NCBI GenBank assembly: GCA_023413275.1
Contig: JAEZPX010000248.1
Coordinates: forward strand, 1 to 7,079
Direction: 5' to 3'
Length of the DNA stretch: 7,079 nt
Origin: Bacillota bacterium
GTDB taxonomy: Bacteria; Bacillota; Clostridia; Lachnospirales; Anaerotignaceae
Below, piece by piece: positions 1 to 6,016 of this stretch. The position numbers were made by a program, and so were the translations under genes. The notes below the pieces were generated by a model. The model saw only the letters and a list, made by a program, of their open reading frames with translations, was not told the origin of the DNA and did not search any database. The first letter of the stretch is position 1, and every line of letters starts with the position of its first letter.

Positions 1-1744
1 AACCCAGACAATGCATGCCACATTCCATCAACGCAGGGGCAGTTTCAGGGTATTTGCGTAAAATATCTCCCATAATCATGTCACCTGTAACTGCTTGGCT
101 TGAAAATTCTTCGCCAAAGAACAGCTTTAAGTCATCTTCAACTGTACCAATGCCTGCAATGCCAAAGTTTTCCACAAGTACCTTTGCCACATTTGGGCTA
201 AGGAAAGCAGGAAGTGTTGGCCCTAAATGAATATTCTTTACACCTAAGTGTAACAAAGCCAAAAGTACGATAACTGCCTTTTGTTCGTACCAAGCAATAT
301 TGTAAACGATAGGCAAATCGTTGATATCATCAAGTCCGAATACTTCTTTCAGTTTTAATGCAATGACTGCCAAAGAGTAAGAATCGTTACACTGTCCTGC
401 ATCCAATACTCTTGGTATACCACCAATATCACCCAATTCCAATTTGTTATATTTATATTTTGCGCAACCTGCGGTGAGGATCACTGCATCTTTAGGTAAA
501 GCCTTAGCAAAATCAGTATAATAATTACGGCTCTTTGCACGACCATCGCAACCTGCCATAACAACAAATTTCTTAATTGCACCTGATTTCACTGCACCAA
601 CCACTTGTTCAGCAAGTGCCAATACTTGATTGTGGGCAAATCCGCCGATGATTTCTCCCGTTTCAATTTCTACAGGAGATGCACACTGTTTTGCATGCTC
701 GATGATTGCAGAGAAATCTTTTTCCTCCCCAATTGAGCCGGAAATATGCTTGCAACCCGGATAGCCTGCCGCTCCCGTTGTATACAGGCGCTCTTTATAG
801 CTATCCTTTGGAGGTACAATACAGTTAGTTGTCATAAGAATAGGACCGTTGAAGGATTCAAATTCTTCTTTCTGTTTCCACCATGCATTTCCGTAGTTAC
901 CCACAAAATTAGGATACTTTTTGAATGCGGGATAGTAGTGTGCAGGCAACATTTCGGAGTGAGTATACACATCTACGCCGGTTCCTTGTGTCTGCTTCAG
1001 CAGCATTTCCAAATCCAATAAGTCGTGACCAGAGACCAAAATGCCTGGGCGAGTTCCAACACCAATATTTACTTTCGTAATTTCGGGATTGCCATATGCA
1101 TCAGTATTTGCTTTATCCAGCAAAGCCATACCGGAAACACCATATTTACCTGTTTCCAATGTCAGTGCTACCAATTCATCAGCAGAAAGGCTGTCATCTA
1201 AAGTTGCAGAAAGGGCACGCTGTAAAAATGCATCCACCTCGCCATCCTCTTGAAGCAAAACATTCGCATGCTTTGAGTATGCAGAAAGACCTTTTAAACC
1301 ATAGGTGATCAGTTCTCTCAAAGAACGAACATCTTCATTTTCTGTGGAAAGTACACCTACTACAGCGGCTTTGGCATCAAAGGCAGCTTCGTCCTCATCC
1401 CAAGTTGCCGCTTCGGGCAGAGCATCTTTGTTTTTCACTTGAGCAAGCAATTCCTTCTTTGTATCCAAAGTGGCACGAATGCGAGCTGTGATAGCTTCTT
1501 TATCAAAATTGGCATTTGTAATTGTTGTAAAAAGATTCAAAGTAATTAAATGATTGATAGCTTTGGAAACCTCTGTTCCTTCAGCACGTAATGCAGTTGT
1601 AACAGCAGATAAGCCCTTGGTAACATAAATCAATAAATCTTGCATTGCTGCAACATCAGGCTTTTTACCACATACGCCTACTTGTGTACATCCTGTGCAT
1701 CCTGCTGTTTCCTGACATTGATAACAAAACATTTTATTTTCCAT
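1..1744 (-). CDS. hcp: Class I hybrid cluster protein (hydroxylamine reductase/NO-stress protein) with C-terminal DUF1858 domain, 3' end cut by window edge
   Basis: Hybrid cluster proteins are cytoplasmic Fe-S enzymes described as hydroxylamine reductases and, more recently, NO reductase/S-nitrosylase-type proteins of nitrosative stress. I translated 581 residues before the left edge. Near the N-terminus C7, C10, C19 and C25 form the C-x2-C-x8-C-x5-C spacing of class I [4Fe-4S] proteins. All eight hybrid-cluster ligands known from Desulfovibrio Hcp are present in order: H240, E264, C308, C399 (persulfide position), C427, C452, E487 and K489. The Hcp part ends near residue 550, as expected for class I. 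A DUF1858 domain (hybrid cluster-associated redox disulfide domain) follows from about 551, and the visible frame stops at GMHCLG, just before its expected second Cys. The ATG at 1744 is chosen because GGAGGA lies 6 bases upstream; the shorter MFC start at 1732 would sit too far from it. It is the last visible gene of the ferredoxin-cupin-hcp operon, 41 bases after the cupin stop. Confidence 0.96.
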   Translation of the reverse strand, partial: MENKMFCYQCQETAGCTGCTQVGVCGKKPDVAAMQDLLIYVTKGLSAVTTALRAEGTEVSKAINHLITLNLFTTITNANFDKEAITARIRATLDTKKELLAQVKNKDALPEAATWDEDEAAFDAKAAVVGVLSTENEDVRSLRELITYGLKGLSAYSKHANVLLQEDGEVDAFLQRALSATLDDSLSADELVALTLETGKYGVSGMALLDKANTDAYGNPEITKVNIGVGTRPGILVSGHDLLDLEMLLKQTQGTGVDVYTHSEMLPAHYYPAFKKYPNFVGNYGNAWWKQKEEFESFNGPILMTTNCIVPPKDSYKERLYTTGAAGYPGCKHISGSIGEEKDFSAIIEHAKQCASPVEIETGEIIGGFAHNQVLALAEQVVGAVKSGAIKKFVVMAGCDGRAKSRNYYTDFAKALPKDAVILTAGCAKYKYNKLELGDIGGIPRVLDAGQCNDSYSLAVIALKLKEVFGLDDINDLPIVYNIAWYEQKAVIVLLALLHLGVKNIHLGPTLPAFLSPNVAKVLVENFGIAGIGTVEDDLKLFFGEEFSSQAVTGDMIMGDILRKYPETAPALMECGMHCLG

Positions 1745-1750
1745 GGTTAT

Positions 1751-1756
1751 TCCTCC
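1751..1756 (-). promoter_or_regulatory. Ribosome binding site of hcp
   Basis: On the minus strand GGAGGA ends 6 bases before the ATG at 1744. This decides the start in favour of 1744 over the internal ATG at 1732, which would give the textbook MFCYQC N-terminus but an 18-base spacing. Confidence 0.85.
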
Positions 1757-1785
1757 AAAATTTTTTATTTTTTATTTGCTTCTCA

Positions 1786-2127
1786 TCAAACTGCAGATGG
1801 GAAAACAACGGTAAGCAACATTTTGAATGCTTCTTTTGCAAAAACTGCATGAGGTTTCTTTGCAGGCATAATTAGGGATTCACCCGGGTTCAAAACATAT
1901 TCGCTACCATCCACCGTGAACTGTCCAGTCCCCTCCAGAACATAAACCATTGCATCGCCGCTGGAATCATGAGAGCTGATTTCTTCCCCCTTATCAAAAG
2001 CAAAAAGAGTAATGCTGATATGGGGATTCTGGGCTAACGTTTTACTCACTACTTGCCCCTTCTGAATTGCTACTTCACTGGCTAACATTAAAACTTTTTC
2101 ATGTTCCATATTTTTAATATAGCTCAT
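1786..2127 (-). CDS. Small single-domain cupin protein of the hcp operon
   Basis: This 113-residue protein is a single cupin beta-barrel. Motif 1 runs from G47 through H53 to G66 (GDAMVYVLEG near its end) and motif 2 from G82 through P88 to H93, with the usual hydrophobic strands around them. Of the four usual metal ligands only H53 and H93 are in place; the second His of HxH is S55 and the Glu position is A59. It may bind metal in a changed way, bind none, or act as a small-molecule or redox sensor. There is no signal peptide or membrane segment, so it is cytoplasmic. The ATG at 2127 has AAGGAGG 7 bases upstream, overlapping the stop codon of the ferredoxin gene, so translation of the two is probably coupled. 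M7 is a possible later start but lacks this spacing. Its place between a ferredoxin and hcp suggests a role in the same stress response; the function itself is not known to me. Confidence 0.9.
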   Translation of the reverse strand: MSYIKNMEHEKVLMLASEVAIQKGQVVSKTLAQNPHISITLFAFDKGEEISSHDSSGDAMVYVLEGTGQFTVDGSEYVLNPGESLIMPAKKPHAVFAKEAFKMLLTVVFPSAV

Positions 2128-2139
2128 GCTAACGCCTCC

Positions 2140-2328
2140 TTATTCTGCATTTTCAATGGCACCCACAGGGCAGCCACCCTGAGCCTGCACTGCTGACTCC
2201 AACACCTCTGCTGGAACTTCTCCTTCAGAAGCAATTGCTACGCCTGCATCATTCATCTCAAATACTTCAGGACAAGCCATTGCACATAATCCGCACCCGA
2301 TACAACTGTCATTTACAAAATACTTCAT
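2140..2328 (-). CDS. Monocluster [4Fe-4S] ferredoxin
   Basis: This 62-residue acidic protein is a small bacterial ferredoxin. C9, C12, C15 and C19 form the CxxCxxCxxxCP motif and C53 lies in a distant GGCPVGAI motif. The second CxxCxxC set of 2[4Fe-4S] ferredoxins is missing, so one cluster held by C9, C12, C15 and C53 is expected, as in Desulfovibrio and Thermotoga monocluster ferredoxins. C19 matches the Cys that forms a disulfide in some of these proteins, but no partner Cys is present here. It is the first gene of the operon; the cupin starts 12 bases after its stop. The likely job, by inference from context, is to deliver low-potential electrons to Hcp, in place of the Hcr-type reductase that serves E. 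coli Hcp. The ATG at 2328 has AAGGAG 8 bases upstream. Confidence 0.95.
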   Translation of the reverse strand: MKYFVNDSCIGCGLCAMACPEVFEMNDAGVAIASEGEVPAEVLESAVQAQGGCPVGAIENAE

Positions 2329-2388
2329 AAGAAACTCTCCTTTCCGGATATCATCTTTGTATTGTTGTTTGCTTCATTTGTTGAACTC

Positions 2389-2397
2389 AGTATATCA
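2389..2397 (-). promoter_or_regulatory. Extended -10 promoter element of the ferredoxin-cupin-hcp operon
   Basis: The minus strand reads TGATATACT: a TATACT -10 hexamer (2394-2389) preceded by the TGn of an extended -10. No good -35 hexamer occurs 16-18 bases upstream, as is typical of activator-dependent promoters. The start point would be near 2382, giving a leader of about 53 bases before the ferredoxin ATG. The call rests on sequence match and on its exact spacing from the palindrome at 2417-2430. Confidence 0.65.
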
Positions 2398-2416
2398 TGG
2401 CGTTAACAACAAATAT

Positions 2417-2430
2417 GTTGTTTAAACAAC
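2417..2430. promoter_or_regulatory. Perfect 14-bp palindromic operator, candidate CRP/FNR-family (HcpR-like) site
   Basis: GTTGTTTAAACAAC is its own reverse complement. Read as GTTGT-N4-ACAAC it has the 5-4-5 geometry of FNR-type sites (TTGAT-N4-ATCAA). Its centre lies 41.5 bp upstream of the start point predicted from the extended -10, the standard class II activator position. A further AACAAC at 2405-2410 makes a second, overlapping dyad with GTTGTT at 2417-2422 (6-base spacer). HcpR/FNR-family control of hcp is known in other anaerobes; assigning this site to such a protein is inference, as the regulator is not in the window. Confidence 0.6.
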
Positions 2431-2556
2431 GGAAATAAAATAATTTGAAAAATTAGGCATAAATAAGAAATTTTTTTGACAGCGCTGATTTACGTTGCTC
2501 TATCATACTTTAAACGAAAAGTGTTGCAACCATAATCTACTTATTAAGGATAAAAT

Positions 2557-2641
2557 AAAACAGACAAAGTTATCTATTTTCAATGGAATGAACCCATTTG
2601 TGTGTTCACACTCATAAAAAATAACTTACAATGTCTGTTTT
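2557..2641. repeat. 85-base imperfect inverted repeat (possible structured RNA or small mobile-element remnant)
   Basis: The outer arms AAAACAGACA (2557-2566) and TGTCTGTTTT (2632-2641) are perfectly complementary. Next to them AAGTTAT (2567-2573) pairs with ATAACTT (2621-2627), leaving a 4-base bulge (ACAA, with adjacent bases) on the right arm only. Inside, GTGTG and CACAC around 2600-2612 and CAATGG/CCATTTG around 2581-2600 could form smaller stems. On the plus strand the right arm runs into a T-rich stretch (TTTTCTAATATTTT). I see no clear target-site duplication at the ends, so a MITE is not proven. Confidence 0.55.
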
Positions 2642-2861
2642 CTAATATTTTAAAAATTCTATTTTCTTTTTTAAACAAATACACTACTCGCACAATCACC
2701 CTTGAAAGAAATCATATCATTTCATACAAACCCATTGTCTGGTTTAATGAAAGCTTTCTAAGTCTATATCAGTAACATCAGCAAATCTGGTGGTCTATCC
2801 TTCCCCTATAGCTTTTTACTTTCATTGCAAGTACCTAAGCAGGGATAAAACTAAACTTATT

Positions 2862-2916
2862 GCTAAAAAACACAAAAATAGCCGCCAAAACCCACGGATG
2901 GTCTTGACGACTATTT
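2862..2916 (-). terminator. Rho-independent terminator of the receiver-CheX/CheX unit
   Basis: On the minus strand the arm 2916-2900 pairs with 2892-2876 over 17 consecutive positions, three of them G-U wobbles, closing a 7-base loop. A T-rich tail (TTGTGTTTTTT) follows. Read on the plus strand the three wobbles become A-C mismatches, so the hairpin is built for minus-strand RNA. It lies about 90 bases after the CheX stop codon and shields the hcp operon promoter from read-through. Confidence 0.8.
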
Positions 2917-3002
2917 ATCTTCCTATAGAAACAATATGTATTATCTAATTTTAAACTGTCTGGTTCTTCCTGAGAAAGGTACGAAATTTTGCCTCATTAT
3001 AT

Positions 3003-3464
3003 TTATCTTTCTTTTATAGATAAATAAATATTAAAAGGCATATTCTCTATCCGCATGCTTAAGCTTATTACATCCGGCAAGCTGGAGATTACCGTAAACT
3101 CCCCTGTCATCAATGTCGGTGTGGAAATGTCCGTTTTCTTATCCTGTTCAGAAAGGGAAATACTTGCATTTGCAGCAAGCATATTGCTCAATTCAGAAAT
3201 AGCACTTTGGGCAAGCTCATCAAATTCCAAAACCTCCATGCCAAACATCATATAAGAAGCGATTTTTTTCGCACATTCCTCTTCCATTGATAAAAACACA
3301 TTTCCCGTCAAATCCCCAATAATGCCTATAATGCAAATAACACCACTGGATTCAATCTGTTTGTTATGTTTTTCTTCACCAATAAATTCCACATCGCTAA
3401 TCCCTAGCATAGGTACTACATTAAATACAGCATCTTTAAATGCACTTACAATCTCTTCATTCAT
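3003..3464 (-). CDS. Stand-alone CheX-type phospho-receiver phosphatase
   Basis: The 153-residue length matches CheX, which removes the phosphate from CheY-P and so resets chemotaxis signalling. The active-site helix reads DELAQSAISELSNMLAANA, with the catalytic pair E91 and N94 in the ExxN spacing of CheX (CheC has two such sites, and only one is seen here). The following TDISTPTLMTG (around 110-120) resembles the segment after the active-site helix in Thermotoga CheX. There is no signal peptide or membrane segment. The ATG at 3464 lies inside the end of the upstream receiver-CheX gene, with an 8-base overlap (ATGAATGA), so translation is probably coupled; AGGAG sits 8 bases upstream. CheX works as a dimer, so this protein may pair with the CheX domain of its neighbour or act on that neighbour's receiver domain. 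No other chemotaxis genes are in the window. Confidence 0.88.
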   Translation of the reverse strand: MNEEIVSAFKDAVFNVVPMLGISDVEFIGEEKHNKQIESSGVICIIGIIGDLTGNVFLSMEEECAKKIASYMMFGMEVLEFDELAQSAISELSNMLAANASISLSEQDKKTDISTPTLMTGEFTVISSLPDVISLSMRIENMPFNIYLSIKER

Positions 3465-4320
3465 TACATTCGCTCCTATTAAAACCTACACTCATATAAA
3501 TTTCTCCAAAAAGGGTATCTGCTTCTACTGAGGTGACAGTATCCAACTTCAATTTAGAAATGGTAATAGACTCACCATGCACCACAGTAGGTGGAGCAAC
3601 ACGCAATCCAAAAATTTCATTGTTTTTATTTAACATAGAGCATGCATTTCCAGCTATAATGTTAGCCATTTCACCCAAAACATTAATCACATACTCTTCT
3701 GATAATTCTTCTTTTTTCAGCACACTTGAGGCTGCTTTTCTTGCAGAATCAAAAGACATATCCAAAATCATTCTGCCGGAGTACTTACCGATTACCCCCA
3801 TAACCACAGAAACCCCTCTTGATGTGTATTCATCATTACAGGTTCTTACTTCTTTATAAGTAGGAACAGCCTTAAAGAATTTATTAAAGGTATCTGTCAA
3901 AGCTTCTTTGAATGCAGTAAAATATAACTGTTCCAGCTCTGCAAATAGTTCCTCATCCGCCATAATACGGCGAATCAATAAAGAAAGCTCGTCCCCATCA
4001 ACAGGTTTTTGAACATATCCGGATACCTTTTCTTTCTTTGCTTTTCTAAGAATTTCTTCGTCCATCATAGAGCTGATGACTACTACCTTTAAATCCGGAT
4101 CAATTTTTCGAAGGGCTTTTGTGCACTCAAGACCATCTGCATCGGGCATTGTCATATCCATTGTTACAAGATCAGGCTTTAGAGCAGAAACAACATCTAT
4201 TGCCTCTTTCATAGAATTTGCGCTTCCGATGACTTCAAACCCCTTCTCCTGAAGGATATTGCTTATCATTGCCACCGAAAAAAGAGAATCGTCAACTACA
4301 ACTATTTTAATATCTTTCAT
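3457..4320 (-). CDS. Response regulator: CheY-like receiver fused to a CheX phosphatase domain
   Basis: Numbered from the ATG at 4320 the protein has 287 residues. Residues 1-120 form a CheY-like receiver: acidic pocket D10/D11, phospho-acceptor D55 (in TMDMTMPDADG), S83 at the Thr/Ser switch position and K105 before P106. Residues from about 130 to 287 form a CheX domain with the active-site helix GEMANIIAGNA, catalytic pair E217 and N220, followed by the family's PPTVVHGE segment. There is no DNA-binding domain, so the output is not transcription. A phosphorylation-controlled CheY-P phosphatase, or a receiver that dephosphorylates itself, is the simplest reading. The start at 4320 is chosen because the receiver fold begins there and AGGTG lies just upstream; a TTG at 4353 would add 11 non-homologous residues. 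It overlaps the following CheX gene by 8 bases. Confidence 0.92.
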   Translation of the reverse strand: MKDIKIVVVDDSLFSVAMISNILQEKGFEVIGSANSMKEAIDVVSALKPDLVTMDMTMPDADGLECTKALRKIDPDLKVVVISSMMDEEILRKAKKEKVSGYVQKPVDGDELSLLIRRIMADEELFAELEQLYFTAFKEALTDTFNKFFKAVPTYKEVRTCNDEYTSRGVSVVMGVIGKYSGRMILDMSFDSARKAASSVLKKEELSEEYVINVLGEMANIIAGNACSMLNKNNEIFGLRVAPPTVVHGESITISKLKLDTVTSVEADTLFGEIYMSVGFNRSECNE

Positions 4321-4448
4321 TATGCACCTACCCTTATCCCTCTTAAAAATCAATAAACGTTTTCCTCAACCCACAAAATTGATTGCTTTACAGTTTTTTA
4401 GATTCTCCCCTTTCTTTTTTACAGGTTTACCTTTTTTTGTATATTTCT

Positions 4449-4454
4449 ATTATA
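4449..4454 (-). promoter_or_regulatory. Candidate -10 box of the receiver-CheX/CheX unit
   Basis: A perfect TATAAT occurs on the minus strand about 130 bases before the ATG at 4320. The bases 16-18 upstream are a poor -35, so either an activator helps or this is a chance match in AT-rich DNA. It does not look like a flagellar sigma-28 promoter. No clear terminator separates it from the radical SAM gene upstream, so read-through from that gene is also possible. Confidence 0.4.
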
Positions 4455-4569
4455 GCTTATTCTTTTTTGTGCGCATAGTGCTTTATTCTATTTTCATAAG
4501 AAATTTTATTGTAAACCATACACCAAAATATTGTATTGCGTACATGCTTCATATCAGAAAATAACAAGC

Positions 4570-5694
4570 TTAAAACATCATTTCTCCAGGTTTATAACCA
4601 TTTGGCAATTCCTCTTCTATCAAAAATTGAAAGGATTCGTCTCTTAATATGGGCAGAAAGACCTCGCATGGTATTTTGGTGAATTCGCAGGCATAGTTGT
4701 TAGAACCAAACCATCCACCTTCTTTTCCCCGTAAATTCATTCCACGAATAAACTTCGTTTGATTAGAGCAGTCATGAACAGCCAAATCCCAATTTTCATC
4801 ATCGGCAATTTTCATGAATTTTAAGGTCAGTTCCCTGCTCCAAATGGGAGAAATATAACCATGACGAGATATATACATATTTTCTCCGGCATAATTATCA
4901 ATATTGTTTCCATTTAAATGTAACTCCGCACAATTAATAAAGTCTAATTTCGTATCTAAAATTGCTTGTTTCTTCTTGAAGAAAGCATCAAAAAGCTCAG
5001 GTGTCATAGGTGTTTCAATTCCCACACGCTTAATATACTTTTTCGCTATTCCAATATTTTGAATGACTTTATCTGAACAATTGGATGCACCTAAATTAAA
5101 GCGGATTTCATCAAGACCTGCTTCTCCAAGGGCCTTCAAGGTTTCCTCTGTGGCCAAAATACCGTTTGTATATAAATGTTGATGGATTCCGGCATTACGG
5201 AATTTTTCTATCATAGAATAATACTTCTCAATTTCCATAAATGGTTCTAAATAAACATAGGAAATCCCTGTTGGTTTTTCTTGAATAGACAACAGTAAAT
5301 CAATATCCTTTTCATAATATTTTGTACCACCAATATCCCAAAGACCTTCACCAATGGGTGCTATATCGTCAAGTTCTCCATAGTTGTAGCAGAACTTGCA
5401 TTCTACGTTGCATTTATTGGTTTTTCTGATGGCACTTAGCCCAGTTCCCAACAAGCAAGAACAGCATCCCTTGGGAAATTTTGCATCATTGCCTACATAC
5501 AAAGTTCGATGATTTAATGATTTCAAATTTTTTATTTCTACCATGAGCTTTTCATTTCTATCATCAATTGCGGCTTCAATTTGTGCAAAAACAGCATAAA
5601 TAATTTCTTGCTGTTTTGTCAAAAACTCTTCCTCTTCTGGTAAGGCAGAAAAAAATTCAAACCACATCAAAGCATCTTTTTTTGTTATCTTCAT
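4570..5694 (-). CDS. Radical SAM enzyme of unknown substrate
   Basis: This 374-residue protein carries the radical SAM motif CNVECKFCYNYG, with C95, C99 and C102 (CxxxCxxC) to hold the [4Fe-4S] cluster that cleaves S-adenosylmethionine. The barrel then follows the family pattern: a strand ending in YLEPF where the GGEP motif normally lies, LYTNG around 175, and DEIRFNLGA around 195. Just before the main motif C77, C78 and C80 (GCCSC) form an extra Cys group, and several more Cys lie in the C-terminal part (in INCAELHLNG, HDCSNQ and ACEFTKIPCEVF), so an auxiliary Fe-S cluster is possible. The first 70 residues are a charged helical region. Related uncharacterised proteins are annotated as pyruvate formate-lyase activating enzyme-like, but no glycyl radical enzyme is nearby. 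The ATG at 5694 has AAGGAG about 12 bases upstream, a slightly long spacing. Neither neighbour reveals the substrate. Confidence 0.9.
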   Translation of the reverse strand: MKITKKDALMWFEFFSALPEEEEFLTKQQEIIYAVFAQIEAAIDDRNEKLMVEIKNLKSLNHRTLYVGNDAKFPKGCCSCLLGTGLSAIRKTNKCNVECKFCYNYGELDDIAPIGEGLWDIGGTKYYEKDIDLLLSIQEKPTGISYVYLEPFMEIEKYYSMIEKFRNAGIHQHLYTNGILATEETLKALGEAGLDEIRFNLGASNCSDKVIQNIGIAKKYIKRVGIETPMTPELFDAFFKKKQAILDTKLDFINCAELHLNGNNIDNYAGENMYISRHGYISPIWSRELTLKFMKIADDENWDLAVHDCSNQTKFIRGMNLRGKEGGWFGSNNYACEFTKIPCEVFLPILRDESFQFLIEEELPNGYKPGEMMF

Positions 5695-5783
5695 ATCCTT
5701 TTATTCTCCTTCTATAAATCCTGCAAAGCTTCATTACTATTTAATATCCATTTGTATCATGCCATACTTGCTTTATAACCGTA

Positions 5784-5792
5784 ATTCTATCA
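5784..5792 (-). promoter_or_regulatory. Candidate extended -10 promoter for the radical SAM gene (proximal)
   Basis: The minus strand reads TGATAGAAT, a TGn-type extended -10, about 90 bases before the ATG at 5694. TTGCTT lies upstream with a 15-base spacer, shorter than usual. In AT-rich DNA this match is only suggestive. Confidence 0.3.
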
Positions 5793-5900
5793 TTTAGCTT
5801 TTAAAAGCAAGCACTGCTCATTTTCTATCGCCACACCCATTTAAAAATAGAATATTGCAATCTTCCCACCGATTATTCGACATTTTTTTAGATTTAATCA

Positions 5901-5909
5901 ATTATAGCA
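5901..5909 (-). promoter_or_regulatory. Candidate extended -10 promoter for the radical SAM gene (distal)
   Basis: The minus strand reads TGCTATAAT, a full consensus extended -10. If used, it gives a leader of about 200 bases before the radical SAM gene. No -35 match is seen at the proper distance. Confidence 0.4.
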
Positions 5910-6016
5910 CACCGTCATCCAGGGGAATAGTCATCTTATGTAATTTCCCATGGATTTTCATGGTCTTTTCTAAACTGTATAATAAAATTTCAGTTAAACT
6001 ACTTTTATTTCTTTGT

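Larger units (their letters stand above)
2329..3002. other. Long non-coding region between the CheX unit and the hcp operon
   Basis: No believable gene is present in these 674 bases. From left to right on the minus strand's downstream side it holds: the ribosome binding site of the ferredoxin gene (AAGGAG, 2337-2342), the operon's extended -10 and palindrome (2389-2430), a plus-strand promoter-like sequence (TTGACA at 2476 with TATCAT at 2501), an 85-base imperfect inverted repeat (2557-2641), about 220 bases of AT-rich sequence without clear signals (2642-2861), and the terminator of the CheX unit (2862-2916). The block 2650-2850 has short stop-broken coding-like stretches on the minus strand, but I recognise no protein in them. 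Confidence 0.7.

Noticed and set aside
746..1308. Open frames on the plus strand opposite hcp (746-1021, 1041-1253, 1096-1308)
   Set aside because: They lie within the hcp coding sequence, which has every hybrid-cluster ligand in frame. They lack ribosome binding sites and their translations look like antisense shadows.
2736..2965. Direct repeat TGTCTGGTT at 2736-2744 and 2957-2965
   Set aside because: Nine bases at two sites in AT-rich intergenic DNA, with no further extension, is too little to call a repeat family or attachment site.
4321..4353. TTG start at 4353 for the receiver-CheX protein
   Set aside because: The added 11 residues lie before the conserved start of the receiver fold, and the ATG at 4320 has its own upstream AGGTG.
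4321..4445. Possible cyclic di-GMP riboswitch in the leader of the receiver-CheX gene, suggested by GGTAAACC and AAAGC
   Set aside because: The conserved GEMM core strings and their pairing partners are not present in the right order, so the resemblance is superficial.
4259..4564. Plus-strand 101-codon frame between the receiver-CheX gene and the radical SAM gene
   Set aside because: Part overlaps the receiver gene; the rest is a Phe-rich translation of T-rich DNA without family features or a ribosome binding site.
5818..5883. Short 21-codon minus-strand frame upstream of the radical SAM gene
   Set aside because: It begins shortly after an extended -10 but has no ribosome binding site and no recognisable sequence.
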